From: Verrucomicrobiales bacterium
GTDB taxonomy: Bacteria; Verrucomicrobiota; Verrucomicrobiia; Verrucomicrobiales; DEV007
Length of the DNA: 64,000 nt
Direction: 5' to 3'
NCBI GenBank assembly: GCA_002698785.1
Contig: PAAG01000051.1
Span: 1-64,000, forward strand
Of the stretch, positions 19,248-28,239 are shown one piece after another. A program made the translations under genes and the position numbers. Below the pieces are notes generated by a model that was not told the DNA's origin, ran no database searches, and saw only the letters and a list, made by a program, of their open reading frames with translations. Each line of letters starts with the position of its first letter. The first letter of the stretch is position 1.

Positions 19248-19283
19248 ATAAAAAACGATCCGATGGTTGCCCACCGGATCGTT
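19248..19283 (-). terminator. Rho-independent terminator of the OmpA-family gene
   Basis: On the minus strand, AACGATCCG pairs with CGGATCGTT (19254-19262 with 19275-19283) and is followed by six T residues. It lies ~50 bases past the OmpA gene. A second small hairpin (ttcgacc/ggtcgaa, 19300-19316) precedes it. Confidence 0.8.
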
Positions 19284-19334
19284 CTCGATCAATTCTTTCT
19301 TCGACCGTCGGTCGAAAGTTTTATCTTGTCAGAG

Positions 19335-20762
19335 CTACTGCGCTGAAGTGAATACCATGACGCGGCGGTCAAGAGCCCGGTAGTTTTCGGCGTAATCGGC
19401 CGGATACTGAGCCTCGGCCTCGCCATAGCCGACAGGTATCAAACGATTAGGGTCGACACCCATGTCGACAAGGTCGCGTGCGATCCGCTCGGCGCGCTGT
19501 TGAGAAAGGCGAAGGTTTGAACTGTAGTCCCCTTCCGCAGAAGCATGGCCCTCGATAATGAAACGCTTATTGCTCAGTTGGCTGGAGCGCATCGCTTCCG
19601 CCATGTCGACAACGATGTCGTAGGAATAAGCGTCGGCAAAGTCCGTGGAGCCCTGCTGGAAGAGAATGTCATCCCGAGACATCGCAGAATTCGGATCTAC
19701 GGGATAGGAGACGGCGTAGGCATCCCGGCCGCGGTAGCTTTCCGGAAGATCGCTGTAGTAAGATCCGCCCTGCCCTCCATCGTAGCGATAGGGACTATCC
19801 TGGTAGGGAGAAACATTTACCTGATCAAGGCGATCGTATGCCATAAGCACGGGCGGGATCTCTTCGCGTGAGTTGTAATAAACGACCCGGCGGTTCCCAT
19901 CGTAATAGTGTGGCTGGTGATGGCCGTGATCATCGTAGCCGTAACGACCTCCGGTATTGTATCCCGCAGGTCCCTGCTGGTATTCACGGTTCCCCTGAAA
20001 ACGGTTCACCATGTAGTTCACGGAATCTCGGCGTTCTACGTCGGTTCGGCCTACCTGGTCGTAGGGTAGTCTTTGGGGCGTTCTGTCTTTGGATACGATG
20101 TTTCCGACCACAGCTCCGGCAGCAGCACTACCAAGGATGGTCCAAATGAGGTTGTCGGCATCGTCTTTGTCTTCGATGCGGTGTGCGTGTTCTCGATGGC
20201 GGCGCTGCTCTTCTTCCCAGTTCCCTCTGCCACGGTTGTGGTCGCGAAGATAGTTGGCGGTCTGCGGGTTGATCTTGCGATTCAACTCTTTTCGCTTTTC
20301 GCGCTGACGAGCGTTCGCCTCTGCGGCGCGGGCAGCCTGCTCGCGGGCCTGGGGAGACTGCGTATTCTGGTTTGATGTGACTTTCTGCTGATTCCCGGTA
20401 TTACTCGGGGGCCTGTTGACAGTCATACGCGGGTTCTCATCCGCTTTCTTCGGCTGGGGAGCGGGTTTGTTGGCCTGCTGATTGCGATTCGCGTTGGCTC
20501 CGCCTTTGTTCTTATTATTGTTATTTTTGTTTGCGCCTCCCTTATTGTTGGCCATCTCGCGTTCCCGCTCTCGCTGCCTCTTGGCCTGCTCTCGCTCTTT
20601 TGCGGATTTGTTGTTCTTGTTTCCGTTTTTGTTGTTGTTTCCGTTCTTGTTCTGAGCGGCTTTCTTTGCTTCTTCCGCAGCCTTTACACGAGGATTGCCC
20701 TGCGCCATGAGGGTTCCGCAGGCCAGGGAAGAGATGAGCACGAGGTGAATGAGGATTTTCAT
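19335..20762 (-). CDS. OmpA-family protein with Asn/Lys-rich N-terminal region
   Basis: A 475-residue exported protein (signal: ILIHLVLISSLACGTLMAQ). Residues ~25-180 are low-complexity, rich in Asn, Lys, Gln and Arg. A glycine-rich segment (LIWTILGSAAAGAVVGNIVS, ~208-227) could be a membrane hairpin of the glycine-zipper type. After a Tyr/Gly/Asp-rich stretch, the C-terminal ~105 residues are an OmpA-like peptidoglycan-binding domain: FIIEGHASAEGDYSSNLRLS, RAERIARDLV, VGYGEAEAQYP and DRRVMVF. The expected role is anchoring the outer membrane to peptidoglycan. Confidence 0.88.
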   Translation of the reverse strand: MKILIHLVLISSLACGTLMAQGNPRVKAAEEAKKAAQNKNGNNNKNGNKNNKSAKEREQAKRQREREREMANNKGGANKNNNNKNKGGANANRNQQANKPAPQPKKADENPRMTVNRPPSNTGNQQKVTSNQNTQSPQAREQAARAAEANARQREKRKELNRKINPQTANYLRDHNRGRGNWEEEQRRHREHAHRIEDKDDADNLIWTILGSAAAGAVVGNIVSKDRTPQRLPYDQVGRTDVERRDSVNYMVNRFQGNREYQQGPAGYNTGGRYGYDDHGHHQPHYYDGNRRVVYYNSREEIPPVLMAYDRLDQVNVSPYQDSPYRYDGGQGGSYYSDLPESYRGRDAYAVSYPVDPNSAMSRDDILFQQGSTDFADAYSYDIVVDMAEAMRSSQLSNKRFIIEGHASAEGDYSSNLRLSQQRAERIARDLVDMGVDPNRLIPVGYGEAEAQYPADYAENYRALDRRVMVFTSAQ

Positions 20763-20886
20763 CCTTCCTAATACGATCCAGAAATCGAATCAGTAGAGTT
20801 TCGGACGATCAGGGAGTGAATTCTTATTCATCTTCATAAGATGTGGCGGGATCCGTCCAACAATCAGAACAACGCCACAAGAACCC

Positions 20887-21195
20887 ATGAAGATCCTCTC
20901 GGCCATTTTTTGTTTTTCCCTCTTTTCCCTGCTCGCCAACACAACGGCTTCAGAACCGAAAAGCGGTTCTCCCAAAGATTCAGAGAAGACAGAAACCGTT
21001 GATTCTGAAAAGCCGACGGTGATTAAATCTGAGTATGTCGATGGAAATAAAACGTTCAGCAGCTACTACGACCAAGATGGAGTGTTTCGCTGCCAGAGCT
21101 GGGGATGGGCACGCTACCTGGATTACTATTCAGACGGCACCACTCGCTATCGCAGAGAGACTTTCGGCGATCATCATTTCGCGAAGAATGATTGA
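20887..21195 (+). CDS. Small exported protein of unknown function
   Basis: A 102-residue protein with a signal peptide (KILSAIFCFSLFSLLANTTA), a Ser/Lys/Glu-rich spacer, and a C-terminal segment with two Tyr/Asp/Gly motifs (SSYYDQDGVFRC, LDYYSDGTTRYRRE). These recall short YD/MORN-like repeats. It is divergent from the OmpA-family gene with ~125 bases between the starts. Not recognised beyond this. Confidence 0.65.
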   Translation: MKILSAIFCFSLFSLLANTTASEPKSGSPKDSEKTETVDSEKPTVIKSEYVDGNKTFSSYYDQDGVFRCQSWGWARYLDYYSDGTTRYRRETFGDHHFAKND

Positions 21196-22029
21196 GAGGT
21201 CGCTCTCTCCAGAATCCATCAGGACGGTGGAACACAATTTTCTTAGCGGCTTCCGCTTTGGTGGGTGACGACTCCATTCGGGCGTCTGGCGAAAATGATG
21301 GGAAATGATGGTGGTTTCCGTTTTTCATCATTTCCCGCCGAGGATCCCATTTTACCACCTGTTTTCCAATAAGTTATAGCAATTCATCTTTTGTGCATTT
21401 TCCATCATTTCGGGATTTTTCGCTTCATTTCCTCCTGTCCCGGGACTTGGAGATTGGGTAGAGCATTTGCAATCTGGCTTCCTTTTGGACACCCAGCAAT
21501 TCTAACATAACCAGAATTCTTATGGAAGACATTTCCGGGATTCGAGGAGAGTGAAGGCTGGAGCGGGAATGCGGCCGAAGTGACGGATTCCTTTTGTCCC
21601 GCCGCACTTGTGAATTAGGGACCGTTGTCCTCAAAAATGACATTAATGCTATCGAGGAAATAGCTCTGGTTTGACTTTGTGAAGGGGCACACCACCACTT
21701 TTTTCACAAATTGAGCAAGAATATTCACCTCAGGTGTCTAGCACCAGCTCTTCCATAGAGGACGACCTATCCTGGCCGCACGATCTCCTAAGGTGCTGAT
21801 GGGCACATCGTTTCGTATCTCCACCTGTCCGGAAAAGCCCGAAATGCCTTGCCTGGAGGCGCGTCCAGCACAGTCGACATGGACCGATTGACGGTTGCTT
21901 GCTGTTGACAATACCAATGATGAATACGAAATTCTCTCTAGGTTACATTATTTATGAGAATTATCTCAAATGTAACACGCCGTTGTCTGGTGATTCTCCG
22001 AATTCCGACAACTCCCACCTTCCTCCGCC
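21196..22029. other. 834-bp region without a convincing gene
   Basis: No reliable gene, tRNA or IS end is visible. The sequence aaatgatg/catcattt recurs several times in 21290-21425. One pair forms an 11-bp stem (gggaaatgatg 21300-21310, catcatttccc 21326-21336). A 72-codon minus-strand frame (21425-21643) has no signal, ribosome-binding site or known motif and is not called. Around 21540-21620 the sequence is GC-rich with coding-like texture, possibly a gene remnant. Confidence 0.5.
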
Positions 22030-22749
22030 ATGAACTCAAAACACACTCTATTTGTCATCTTACTCGTTTCGCTGGGCCTGCCGTGGCTGGCTTCCGCTGA
22101 CACGGGAGCACGCGTCTACTGCTGGGCACCACACTTGTCCTCCCCGATTCTTCTGAATTCTCACGGACAGGGAATCGGCAGCTATGCCGGGCGCCCTTAC
22201 AGCTATAAAATCCTCGGAGTTGCAGGGCAGTTAACGCTCGGCGACCAATGCGACGGTGCCTTCGCAGCCCCAAACGATCCCAAAAGACGTTTCCGCCAGG
22301 GCTGGTGGATCGGGGGCCTGGGAAACCGAGTCGATATTTCATCGTCAGTGAAGCTCCAAGTGAACTGGGCGCAATACTATCCCGAGCGCCTCAGCGTGAC
22401 CGGCGACAGGCCGGGGGCTACTTCCGGACCGGTAAGAATTTATGGGGAAACCTGGCACACCAGGGAGATGTTCGGCTATCCTGAGGTGACACTCGTTTTT
22501 CACTTGGCTGGCAGCCAGGACTATTCCATCCCGAATCGTAACCCCAATGGCTACTTCTACGTGGTGGGAGAGTATCTCACTTCTCCTCCTGAAGTGACCG
22601 GCACATTGAACATCAGCGATTCTTCCGTACTGCAGGGATCGCGTACGAGCGTTGGATTTTCGATCAATCGGTCTGGCGGAACAACTCAGACACCTCCCTT
22701 TACCGGGTATGATCCCAATGGAGAGGTCGTTTTCATGAGCAGCAACTGA
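22030..22749 (+). CDS. Exported protein of unknown function
   Basis: 239 residues with a signal peptide (LFVILLVSLGLPWLASA). It is beta-rich with many Gly/Pro/Tyr/Trp residues and no recognised domain. Its first mature Cys residues (~31, ~77) could form a disulphide in the periplasm. It is the first of three consecutive exported proteins with gaps of ~25 and -4 bases, which suggests one operon. The 3' end reads into a gene whose protein is also exported. Confidence 0.72.
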   Translation: MNSKHTLFVILLVSLGLPWLASADTGARVYCWAPHLSSPILLNSHGQGIGSYAGRPYSYKILGVAGQLTLGDQCDGAFAAPNDPKRRFRQGWWIGGLGNRVDISSSVKLQVNWAQYYPERLSVTGDRPGATSGPVRIYGETWHTREMFGYPEVTLVFHLAGSQDYSIPNRNPNGYFYVVGEYLTSPPEVTGTLNISDSSVLQGSRTSVGFSINRSGGTTQTPPFTGYDPNGEVVFMSSN

Positions 22750-22774
22750 TAAGCCGCGATACCCGCGTTTGGAT

Positions 22775-23320
22775 ATGAGATCGATTTTACACCTATCAGT
22801 TGTCCTCCTGTTCTCTTCGGCGCTTCACGCCGAGTTACCCAAGGAGAGCGGACATGGCATTGAGTTTCTCCCCAAAGATCGCTCCGCTCCCATCGATAAA
22901 GGAATGGATGACGAGGAAATTCTGGAGCAACGAAAAGCTGTGAAATCCGGCGGCTTCCGTCCTGAAGGTTCCGAGCGAAAAGGCTGGGGTCTTCTTGAGA
23001 ATTCTGACTTTCTCTCCATGGACGGCCACTATGTGATTCTTCCGAAAAACTCCGTCGTCTTCGTACCTGAGAGTCGCAAAGAGAACATCCTATCGAAGCC
23101 CGAGGGCAAGATGTTAACCTGGCTTGAGTTTCAGACCCGATTCCGAGCCTTGGTCTACCCTATCGAGGTGACGATGAAGGAAGTGTCCGGCGAAGAGCCC
23201 ATTGCTCCTGAGAAATTGGAGGCTGCCGATCGATCGAACCGAATCGTTGTCGCGGTGCTTTCGCAGAATCCCGTTTCCGTCATCCCTGCCAAGGAATCGA
23301 AAGAATCTACCGCCCCATGA
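22775..23320 (+). CDS. Exported protein of unknown function
   Basis: 181 residues from the ATG at 22775 (TTG 22769 is an alternative). Signal peptide RSILHLSVVLLFSSALHA. The mature part is charged, with the stretch NSDFLSMDGHYVILPKNSVVFVP; no family is recognised. Its TGA stop overlaps the next gene's ATG (ATGA at 23317-23320), which indicates translational coupling. Confidence 0.74.
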   Translation: MRSILHLSVVLLFSSALHAELPKESGHGIEFLPKDRSAPIDKGMDDEEILEQRKAVKSGGFRPEGSERKGWGLLENSDFLSMDGHYVILPKNSVVFVPESRKENILSKPEGKMLTWLEFQTRFRALVYPIEVTMKEVSGEEPIAPEKLEAADRSNRIVVAVLSQNPVSVIPAKESKESTAP

Positions 23321-24336
23321 AACGGCTACTCCTTCTCATCTGGGCGCTCGCACTCGCCCCTTCATTTGGTTCCGAAGGCGGAATCATAAGACAGATCCAA
23401 TCTGTCGACGGAAATTCCGTGATCTATGATATTCCGATTAATTCGGACACGGGATCGATCCTATCATTTCCTCTCTCAAGTGACTCCGCTATTTTCCAGC
23501 TCTACACAACCGTGACGGGCCCGAACAATACGGAGACGCTCAAAAAGCTCGACGAGAAAGTCGTCGGCACATTTCTCCCAACAGCGAGTGTGGAGATACT
23601 TTCCGAAGATCCCTATTTTCCCGCACGCACTCGTGCCGATCAGCCCTACGGCGTCCGGCTGAGTATCAGTGGTCTGCTGGCGAACTCCCCGGATGTGGCA
23701 GAGCATCTGAAGACGGTGTACGTCGAGAGGTCTTACCTGAAATACAACAACGGAAACTACCAGCCAACCAGTGCTGGCGGGACGTATTCCGACGAGTTTT
23801 CCTTTCGCGAAAACGGGACCTACGTAGACAACGGAATTCTACAGATGATCCCCGGCCCCAAACCAACCAAAGTAGCCGGGGAAGAATCCTTCACCGTCTT
23901 TCTTCACCCGGACACAGGGACCTCGGCCGAACTTTCCAAGGCTACCGTCCAAATCTGGCCCGTTGCAGAGGTACAGATCAAAGGGCTCAAAGAGGGAGAA
24001 CAATACAACTCGATCCCGTCAAATGCGGCCGTCTCATTGAAAGACCTGTATCCTTCCAGTGTGACTTACGCCCAGGTCTACAAAGGCAACCATGCCGCCG
24101 GAATTGAGGGAACACCCTTACCGAACACGGTGGTTGCCTACAACACCCACATTCCCCAAAAGGCGCTACTTCCCCTGGCTGATCTCTCAAGTCTTCTTAC
24201 TGAAGATGGGACCTACACAGTCCAAGTGCTCACCATCACGCCGTTCAATGATGGAGCTCCGGAGATTCTCTCGCATGTGACATTTGATTGGTCTACGACC
24301 ATCAGTGTCAACGGCAGCATCACCGACGCAGAGTGA
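23317..24336 (+). CDS. Exported beta-rich protein of unknown function
   Basis: 339 residues with a signal peptide (KRLLLLIWALALAPSFGS). The body looks like repeated Ig-like or fibronectin-like strands with few Cys residues (for example TASVEILSEDPYFPARTRAD, VQIWPVAEVQIKGLKEGEQY). No motif with a known function is evident. It is translationally coupled to the preceding gene, and is the last of the three-gene set. Confidence 0.75.
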   Translation: MKRLLLLIWALALAPSFGSEGGIIRQIQSVDGNSVIYDIPINSDTGSILSFPLSSDSAIFQLYTTVTGPNNTETLKKLDEKVVGTFLPTASVEILSEDPYFPARTRADQPYGVRLSISGLLANSPDVAEHLKTVYVERSYLKYNNGNYQPTSAGGTYSDEFSFRENGTYVDNGILQMIPGPKPTKVAGEESFTVFLHPDTGTSAELSKATVQIWPVAEVQIKGLKEGEQYNSIPSNAAVSLKDLYPSSVTYAQVYKGNHAAGIEGTPLPNTVVAYNTHIPQKALLPLADLSSLLTEDGTYTVQVLTITPFNDGAPEILSHVTFDWSTTISVNGSITDAE

Positions 24337-24768
24337 TCGGTGCTTCGGGTGTTCTTCCTCTCGGTGTGTCCGGACACTGAGAGGCATCTGTATCAAAATA
24401 GCAAATCTCCGCCCCTTGCTTTTGCACCCGTATGCCTGTCCCTGTAAGACTCGAGGCGAACACTGCCGATGCGTTCGATCAAGCGTTCGGTGAGCATGTT
24501 AGAGCCGTAGGCAAAGTAATTCATCTGCTTAGTCGGCTTTTTTCAGTCGTTCGTCGGGAGGAATCTACCGAATATCGTCCGCCGTTCCATTGATTCCGTC
24601 TGGGTCCGGTGACTAAGCAGGCGTCGCCCCCTCCGCTCACCCATTTGTCCGTCTTGTGGGTGAGTGATGGTGGTAAAAAGTGCTTATTTTGTCGGCTGAC
24701 ACGTCTTCCACGCCTTCCGAGAAATGATGCCCCCTGCAACTGCTTTCCCTTTTGCCGACCCACACCTT
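24337..24768. other. 432-bp intergenic region with inverted repeats
   Basis: No gene is supported. There is an imperfect hairpin at ~24357-24384 (cctctcggtgt.../...cactgagagg) just after the upstream gene, which may end its transcript although no T-run follows. Another perfect 8-bp stem lies at 24636-24643 and 24657-24664 (ctcaccca/tgggtgag). A 10-bp inverted pair (ctgcttagtc 24525-24534, gactaagcag 24611-24620) encloses ~76 bases. Confidence 0.5.
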
Positions 24769-25686
24769 TCACTCCCATTCGCAGACAAACGCGGTGACAT
24801 TCGTTGAATCGGGAGGGGTATCGTCCCACTCATTCCAACGGTTCATGACGACGGCGTTGATCCCGCCATTGTTGTCCGGGCGGTTATCCCGCCAGTCAGT
24901 AAACTTGCTTTCCGAGCCGTCCACCCACCGCCAATCTTTGCCAGATTCATCGCTGACGAGGCCGATCCACAGGAAATCTCTGCTTCCGCGCAGACTTGCG
25001 ACGAGTTCGTCCTCCTTTCGACTTCCGATGCTGACGAGATTGCCGCCTAACTGCTCGCATTTCGCCTGGGCCTCGTTCCAATTCAAAGTCTCTTCGATGA
25101 CTGCGTATTTGTTTCCGTCCAGCTCAACAGCATCTTCAGGGATCAGAGATAGTCGACGGCGTTTCTCCGCCCAATCTGCGACCGGAATCAAGGTCTCGCC
25201 TTCCACCAGCTTGCTGACAAACTCGTGTTCGTCCCTGACCGCAACGGCATCGCCCAGTTTTCCTTCACGGGTCAGCTCGGATTGAAGCGTTTCCAATTTC
25301 TTGAGATACCCGTCGATCAAGTCAGCGAATTTTTCTTCGAGGCCTTTCGACCTTGTAGCTTTTGCTTCGAAATATGTTTTCTGAAGCCGCCGAAGATCGT
25401 TGTCCTCTCCCGGGTCGGTCGGATTGCCCGAACCGATCGCTGCGATCTCAGAGTCGACAGCTAGGACTTGATTCAGGTTTCCGGCTTGCTGGTGTTTCGT
25501 TTTCAGTGCCTCAAGACTCTTCCGATAGAGTTCATTTAATTCGGAAATAGGCTTGTAGAGCGTTTCCTGTTCCTTCTGCAATTCCTGCCGATATACATCG
25601 ACGAGAAAATTGGGCGACTCTTCACACCAGACCGCTCCCGCCGTGATGACGAGCATGTAGGTGAGAATGAAACAGTGGAGCCACAT
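24769..25686 (-). CDS. Exported coiled-coil protein with C-terminal C-type lectin domain
   Basis: 305 residues from ATG 25686, preceded by GGGGA. Signal peptide WLHCFILTYMLVITAGAVWC. Residues ~25-170 are an alpha-helical, coiled-coil-like stalk (LYKPISELNELYRKSLEALK, LQKTYFEAKATRSKGLEEKF, KLETLQSELTREGKLGDAV). The C-terminal ~125 residues form a C-type lectin fold: NWNEAQAKCEQLGGNLVSI, WIGL, WRWVDGS and a final FVCEWE. Only two Cys residues of the usual four are seen. It is probably a sugar- or ligand-binding surface protein. It shares its stalk pattern with the divergent LamG protein. Confidence 0.84.
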   Translation of the reverse strand: MWLHCFILTYMLVITAGAVWCEESPNFLVDVYRQELQKEQETLYKPISELNELYRKSLEALKTKHQQAGNLNQVLAVDSEIAAIGSGNPTDPGEDNDLRRLQKTYFEAKATRSKGLEEKFADLIDGYLKKLETLQSELTREGKLGDAVAVRDEHEFVSKLVEGETLIPVADWAEKRRRLSLIPEDAVELDGNKYAVIEETLNWNEAQAKCEQLGGNLVSIGSRKEDELVASLRGSRDFLWIGLVSDESGKDWRWVDGSESKFTDWRDNRPDNNGGINAVVMNRWNEWDDTPPDSTNVTAFVCEWE

Positions 25687-25913
25687 GGTTTCCCCGAAAA
25701 TAAAATCACCGGTCGAAGGGAGGTCAATGAATTTCGAAGCGTAATCACGATTCAGCGGGGCGCCTCTTTGCCCTTTGCGTGAAATCGACTGTGTCAACTA
25801 TTGGTCTGTTCCTTTATATTTATACGCTTTGTACGCTACTCCCTGTTTGTAAAAGCATTGAAGAATGTTCGACTCCTGAAGAGTTTTTCTCTATTGATTG
25901 CCATCAATTGGTC

Positions 25914-27128
25914 ATGGCTGCCTCTCGATATCCCTACCGCCGGCTCTTGCTTGCTGGAGCTTTTCTGAGTTTTCTCATTCTCCTAATACCGCCTGCTCAT
26001 GCGGAAGAAGCTTCCCTGGAATCGTATCAGGGGAAGTTCGAAGCGCGGCTCAATGCGATTGAGAGCGAACGCGCTGAGAAAGAAAAGGCGATCCTGGATG
26101 CCTATCGGAAGCGATTGGATGCGGAACGCCAGAAGTATCAGAGTGCAGGAAATCTGGAGAAGCTGCAAAGCGTCACCAAAGAGATCGCGCGGATCGACGA
26201 CGGAGAATTGACCGCTACCTACATGGAGGAGAATCCCGCCCCGCTTTTTCAGTCGTTCCGGGAGATTCTGATTGAAAGCTTTCGGCCGATACAGGCAGCG
26301 GAGAACGAGCAGAAGACCGCCCTGTACTCCGGCTATATCGAAGCGCTGACGAATTTGCAGACCGAACTCGTGAAAGCCGGTGAAGTGGAATCCGCGGTGG
26401 AAGTGAAGAATGAAATCGGATCGGCCAATACCGCGCTGGAACTTCTGCGGGAAGCCAGGATGGAGAACAAGGCGCCACAGCAATTCCCGCGGGATCTGGA
26501 GACAGCGTTGGTGATTCGATACACGTTCGACGAGGAATCCCCGGAAGCCGGGATCATCCCCAACCTCGCTTCATCACGATGGAAAGGGCAAGCCGATGGA
26601 GCAAAGGAAACGGAGGATGGAAAATTCGGGAAGGGCTATGCCTTTAACGGTGTGCCGGAACGGATCAAGATCCCGGAAGATCTACCAGACATGAATCGTA
26701 TGACGGTGGCGGCGTGGGTGAAAAAGGACACCGTGGAAGATAGCGCGGGTATTTTCTCGGACTGGGACGGCGCGAACGGACGCGATACGTTTCTCTCGAT
26801 TGTAGAAAGCTCGGGCTTTTTTGTCCGAGCCGATAAGGACGGGTCGGTACTGAAGGGATCCCTTGCGTTTACCGATCCGTGGAAAGAAGGGTGGAATCAT
26901 GTCGCATGGGTAATGGGCTCCCAGCAGTCGACGCTCTATCTGAACGGGAAAGTTGTCGGCACCATCGAACAATCCGGCTCGAACGATGGCAACCACAGGG
27001 CAGCTATCGGATCGGCAAACGACGGGCGTGGCATGGTGGGCTTTTACGGAACGCTGGATGAATTCCACATCTGGCGCGTAGAGCTGAGCGCTGACGAGGT
27101 ACGTCGGTTGTATGAATATGCGCCTTGA
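25914..27128 (+). CDS. Exported coiled-coil protein with C-terminal LamG/concanavalin-like domain
   Basis: 404 residues from ATG 25914 (the frame is open further upstream but lacks a signal). Export signal RRLLLAGAFLSFLILLIPPAHA. The helical stalk (residues ~30-195) has the same organisation as the divergent lectin protein: repeated L..YQ..LE..R..AG..E..V.. segments, such as RKRLDAERQKYQSAGNLEKL and IEALTNLQTELVKAGEVESA. The C-terminal ~200 residues are a LamG/concanavalin A-like jelly-roll (LVIRYTFDEESPEAGIIPNL, AAWVKKD, WNHVAWVM, LDEFHIWRVELSADEV). Its ligand is unknown. Confidence 0.86.
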   Translation: MAASRYPYRRLLLAGAFLSFLILLIPPAHAEEASLESYQGKFEARLNAIESERAEKEKAILDAYRKRLDAERQKYQSAGNLEKLQSVTKEIARIDDGELTATYMEENPAPLFQSFREILIESFRPIQAAENEQKTALYSGYIEALTNLQTELVKAGEVESAVEVKNEIGSANTALELLREARMENKAPQQFPRDLETALVIRYTFDEESPEAGIIPNLASSRWKGQADGAKETEDGKFGKGYAFNGVPERIKIPEDLPDMNRMTVAAWVKKDTVEDSAGIFSDWDGANGRDTFLSIVESSGFFVRADKDGSVLKGSLAFTDPWKEGWNHVAWVMGSQQSTLYLNGKVVGTIEQSGSNDGNHRAAIGSANDGRGMVGFYGTLDEFHIWRVELSADEVRRLYEYAP

Positions 27129-27192
27129 GAATCGGGAGTCGACGGTTGACACACTTTTACTTTGTCGCCTGCTCCTTATTACACTAACACGG

Positions 27193-28239
27193 TCACCCAC
27201 TCCCAATCACATTTACTTGAAGGTCTCGAAGCACTCGAAGACTCCCCCACTCCGCTCCTCTCATTTTCCGTGCGCCCGTCGTTCGTTTCTCACCATAGAG
27301 CCCCTTTTCTTTTCCTCGGGCAAACACATCGTCAACGAATTCCGCTGAGCCTAGCACGACACCGTCGCAAAAGTACCGAACCCGGTCGCGCAAGACTTCC
27401 GGCACGGTCATCTCGCCACGTTTTTCGGTTACGGCTTCTATTTTTTCTTGTGAAAACCCACGCCGCGACCGCTGGCCGAGCTCCGCATTCTCTTCTCTTT
27501 CCTCTCCCTCTTCGAAGAGAAATTGCCGGTATCGACTCCGGGTGCGGGGCCAGCTTGCTTTGAAGTCGCCGTCTGCTAGCGATTCAGCGAGCGCGACCCC
27601 GAGCCCTTCCCTTGCCAGTTTCGCGTTCCGGGTGCCTGAAAGGGATTCGGCATACCCGCACCAGCGATACTCCTCGGGACGATTTACGATTCCTGCACGG
27701 ACAGGATTCAGATCGATGTAAGCGGCGATCGTCAGGAGTGCGTTCTGGTTGCCCTCGACCAACACACTTTTAAAACGCCCCTCCCAAAGCGTCCCGGTGC
27801 GACCGAGTCGTTTATTCATGTAGAGAGTTACGCGCTGCTTCAACTCTTTGAGAAAGAATGACAAGCTGCCTCGACGGTATTCGTAGCGGTCCAGAATTTC
27901 GCGGTGCCATCTTTCGTCGCCCGACTTGCGAGCCCGCTCCAGTTCTTGCTTCACGGTCAGAACCGCAGAACCATCGTGGAGGCGAGGCAAGACGGCGAGT
28001 AATTCTTCCTCGGTCAGCTCAGGCAGTTCATCGCGGTCCGGCACCTCAAGGAGGAGGTGAAAGTGATTGGACATCAGACAGTACGTGACTACCCGCACGC
28101 CCATGAAGGCTTCGAGATTGCGCATGATGTTACGGAAGACCTCTTTGTCTTTGGCCTCGAAGACCATACGTCGATCCACCACTCTCGAAACGACATGGTA
28201 AAACGAACGCCCCTCTTCAATCAGCCGTGCGGTTCTCAT
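27193..28239 (-). CDS. REP-associated tyrosine transposase (RAYT, Y1_Tnp family)
   Basis: A 348-residue HUH-type DNA nicking enzyme. It contains the metal-binding HFH (residues 59-61, CLMSNHFHLLLEVP) and the catalytic Tyr region AAYIDLNPVRAG (Tyr near 174). Residues ~225-348 form a long basic/acidic C-terminal extension, typical of Verrucomicrobia/Planctomycetes RAYTs. RAYTs are usually single-copy, domesticated-like proteins that act on REP palindromes rather than moving themselves. No terminal repeats of an IS200/IS605 element were found around it. Confidence 0.88.
   Translation of the reverse strand: MRTARLIEEGRSFYHVVSRVVDRRMVFEAKDKEVFRNIMRNLEAFMGVRVVTYCLMSNHFHLLLEVPDRDELPELTEEELLAVLPRLHDGSAVLTVKQELERARKSGDERWHREILDRYEYRRGSLSFFLKELKQRVTLYMNKRLGRTGTLWEGRFKSVLVEGNQNALLTIAAYIDLNPVRAGIVNRPEEYRWCGYAESLSGTRNAKLAREGLGVALAESLADGDFKASWPRTRSRYRQFLFEEGEEREENAELGQRSRRGFSQEKIEAVTEKRGEMTVPEVLRDRVRYFCDGVVLGSAEFVDDVFARGKEKGLYGEKRTTGARKMRGAEWGSLRVLRDLQVNVIGSG

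Noticed and set aside
21425-21643. 72-codon minus-strand frame
   Set aside because: No ribosome-binding site, no signal or domain; Arg/Ser-rich as in chance frames.
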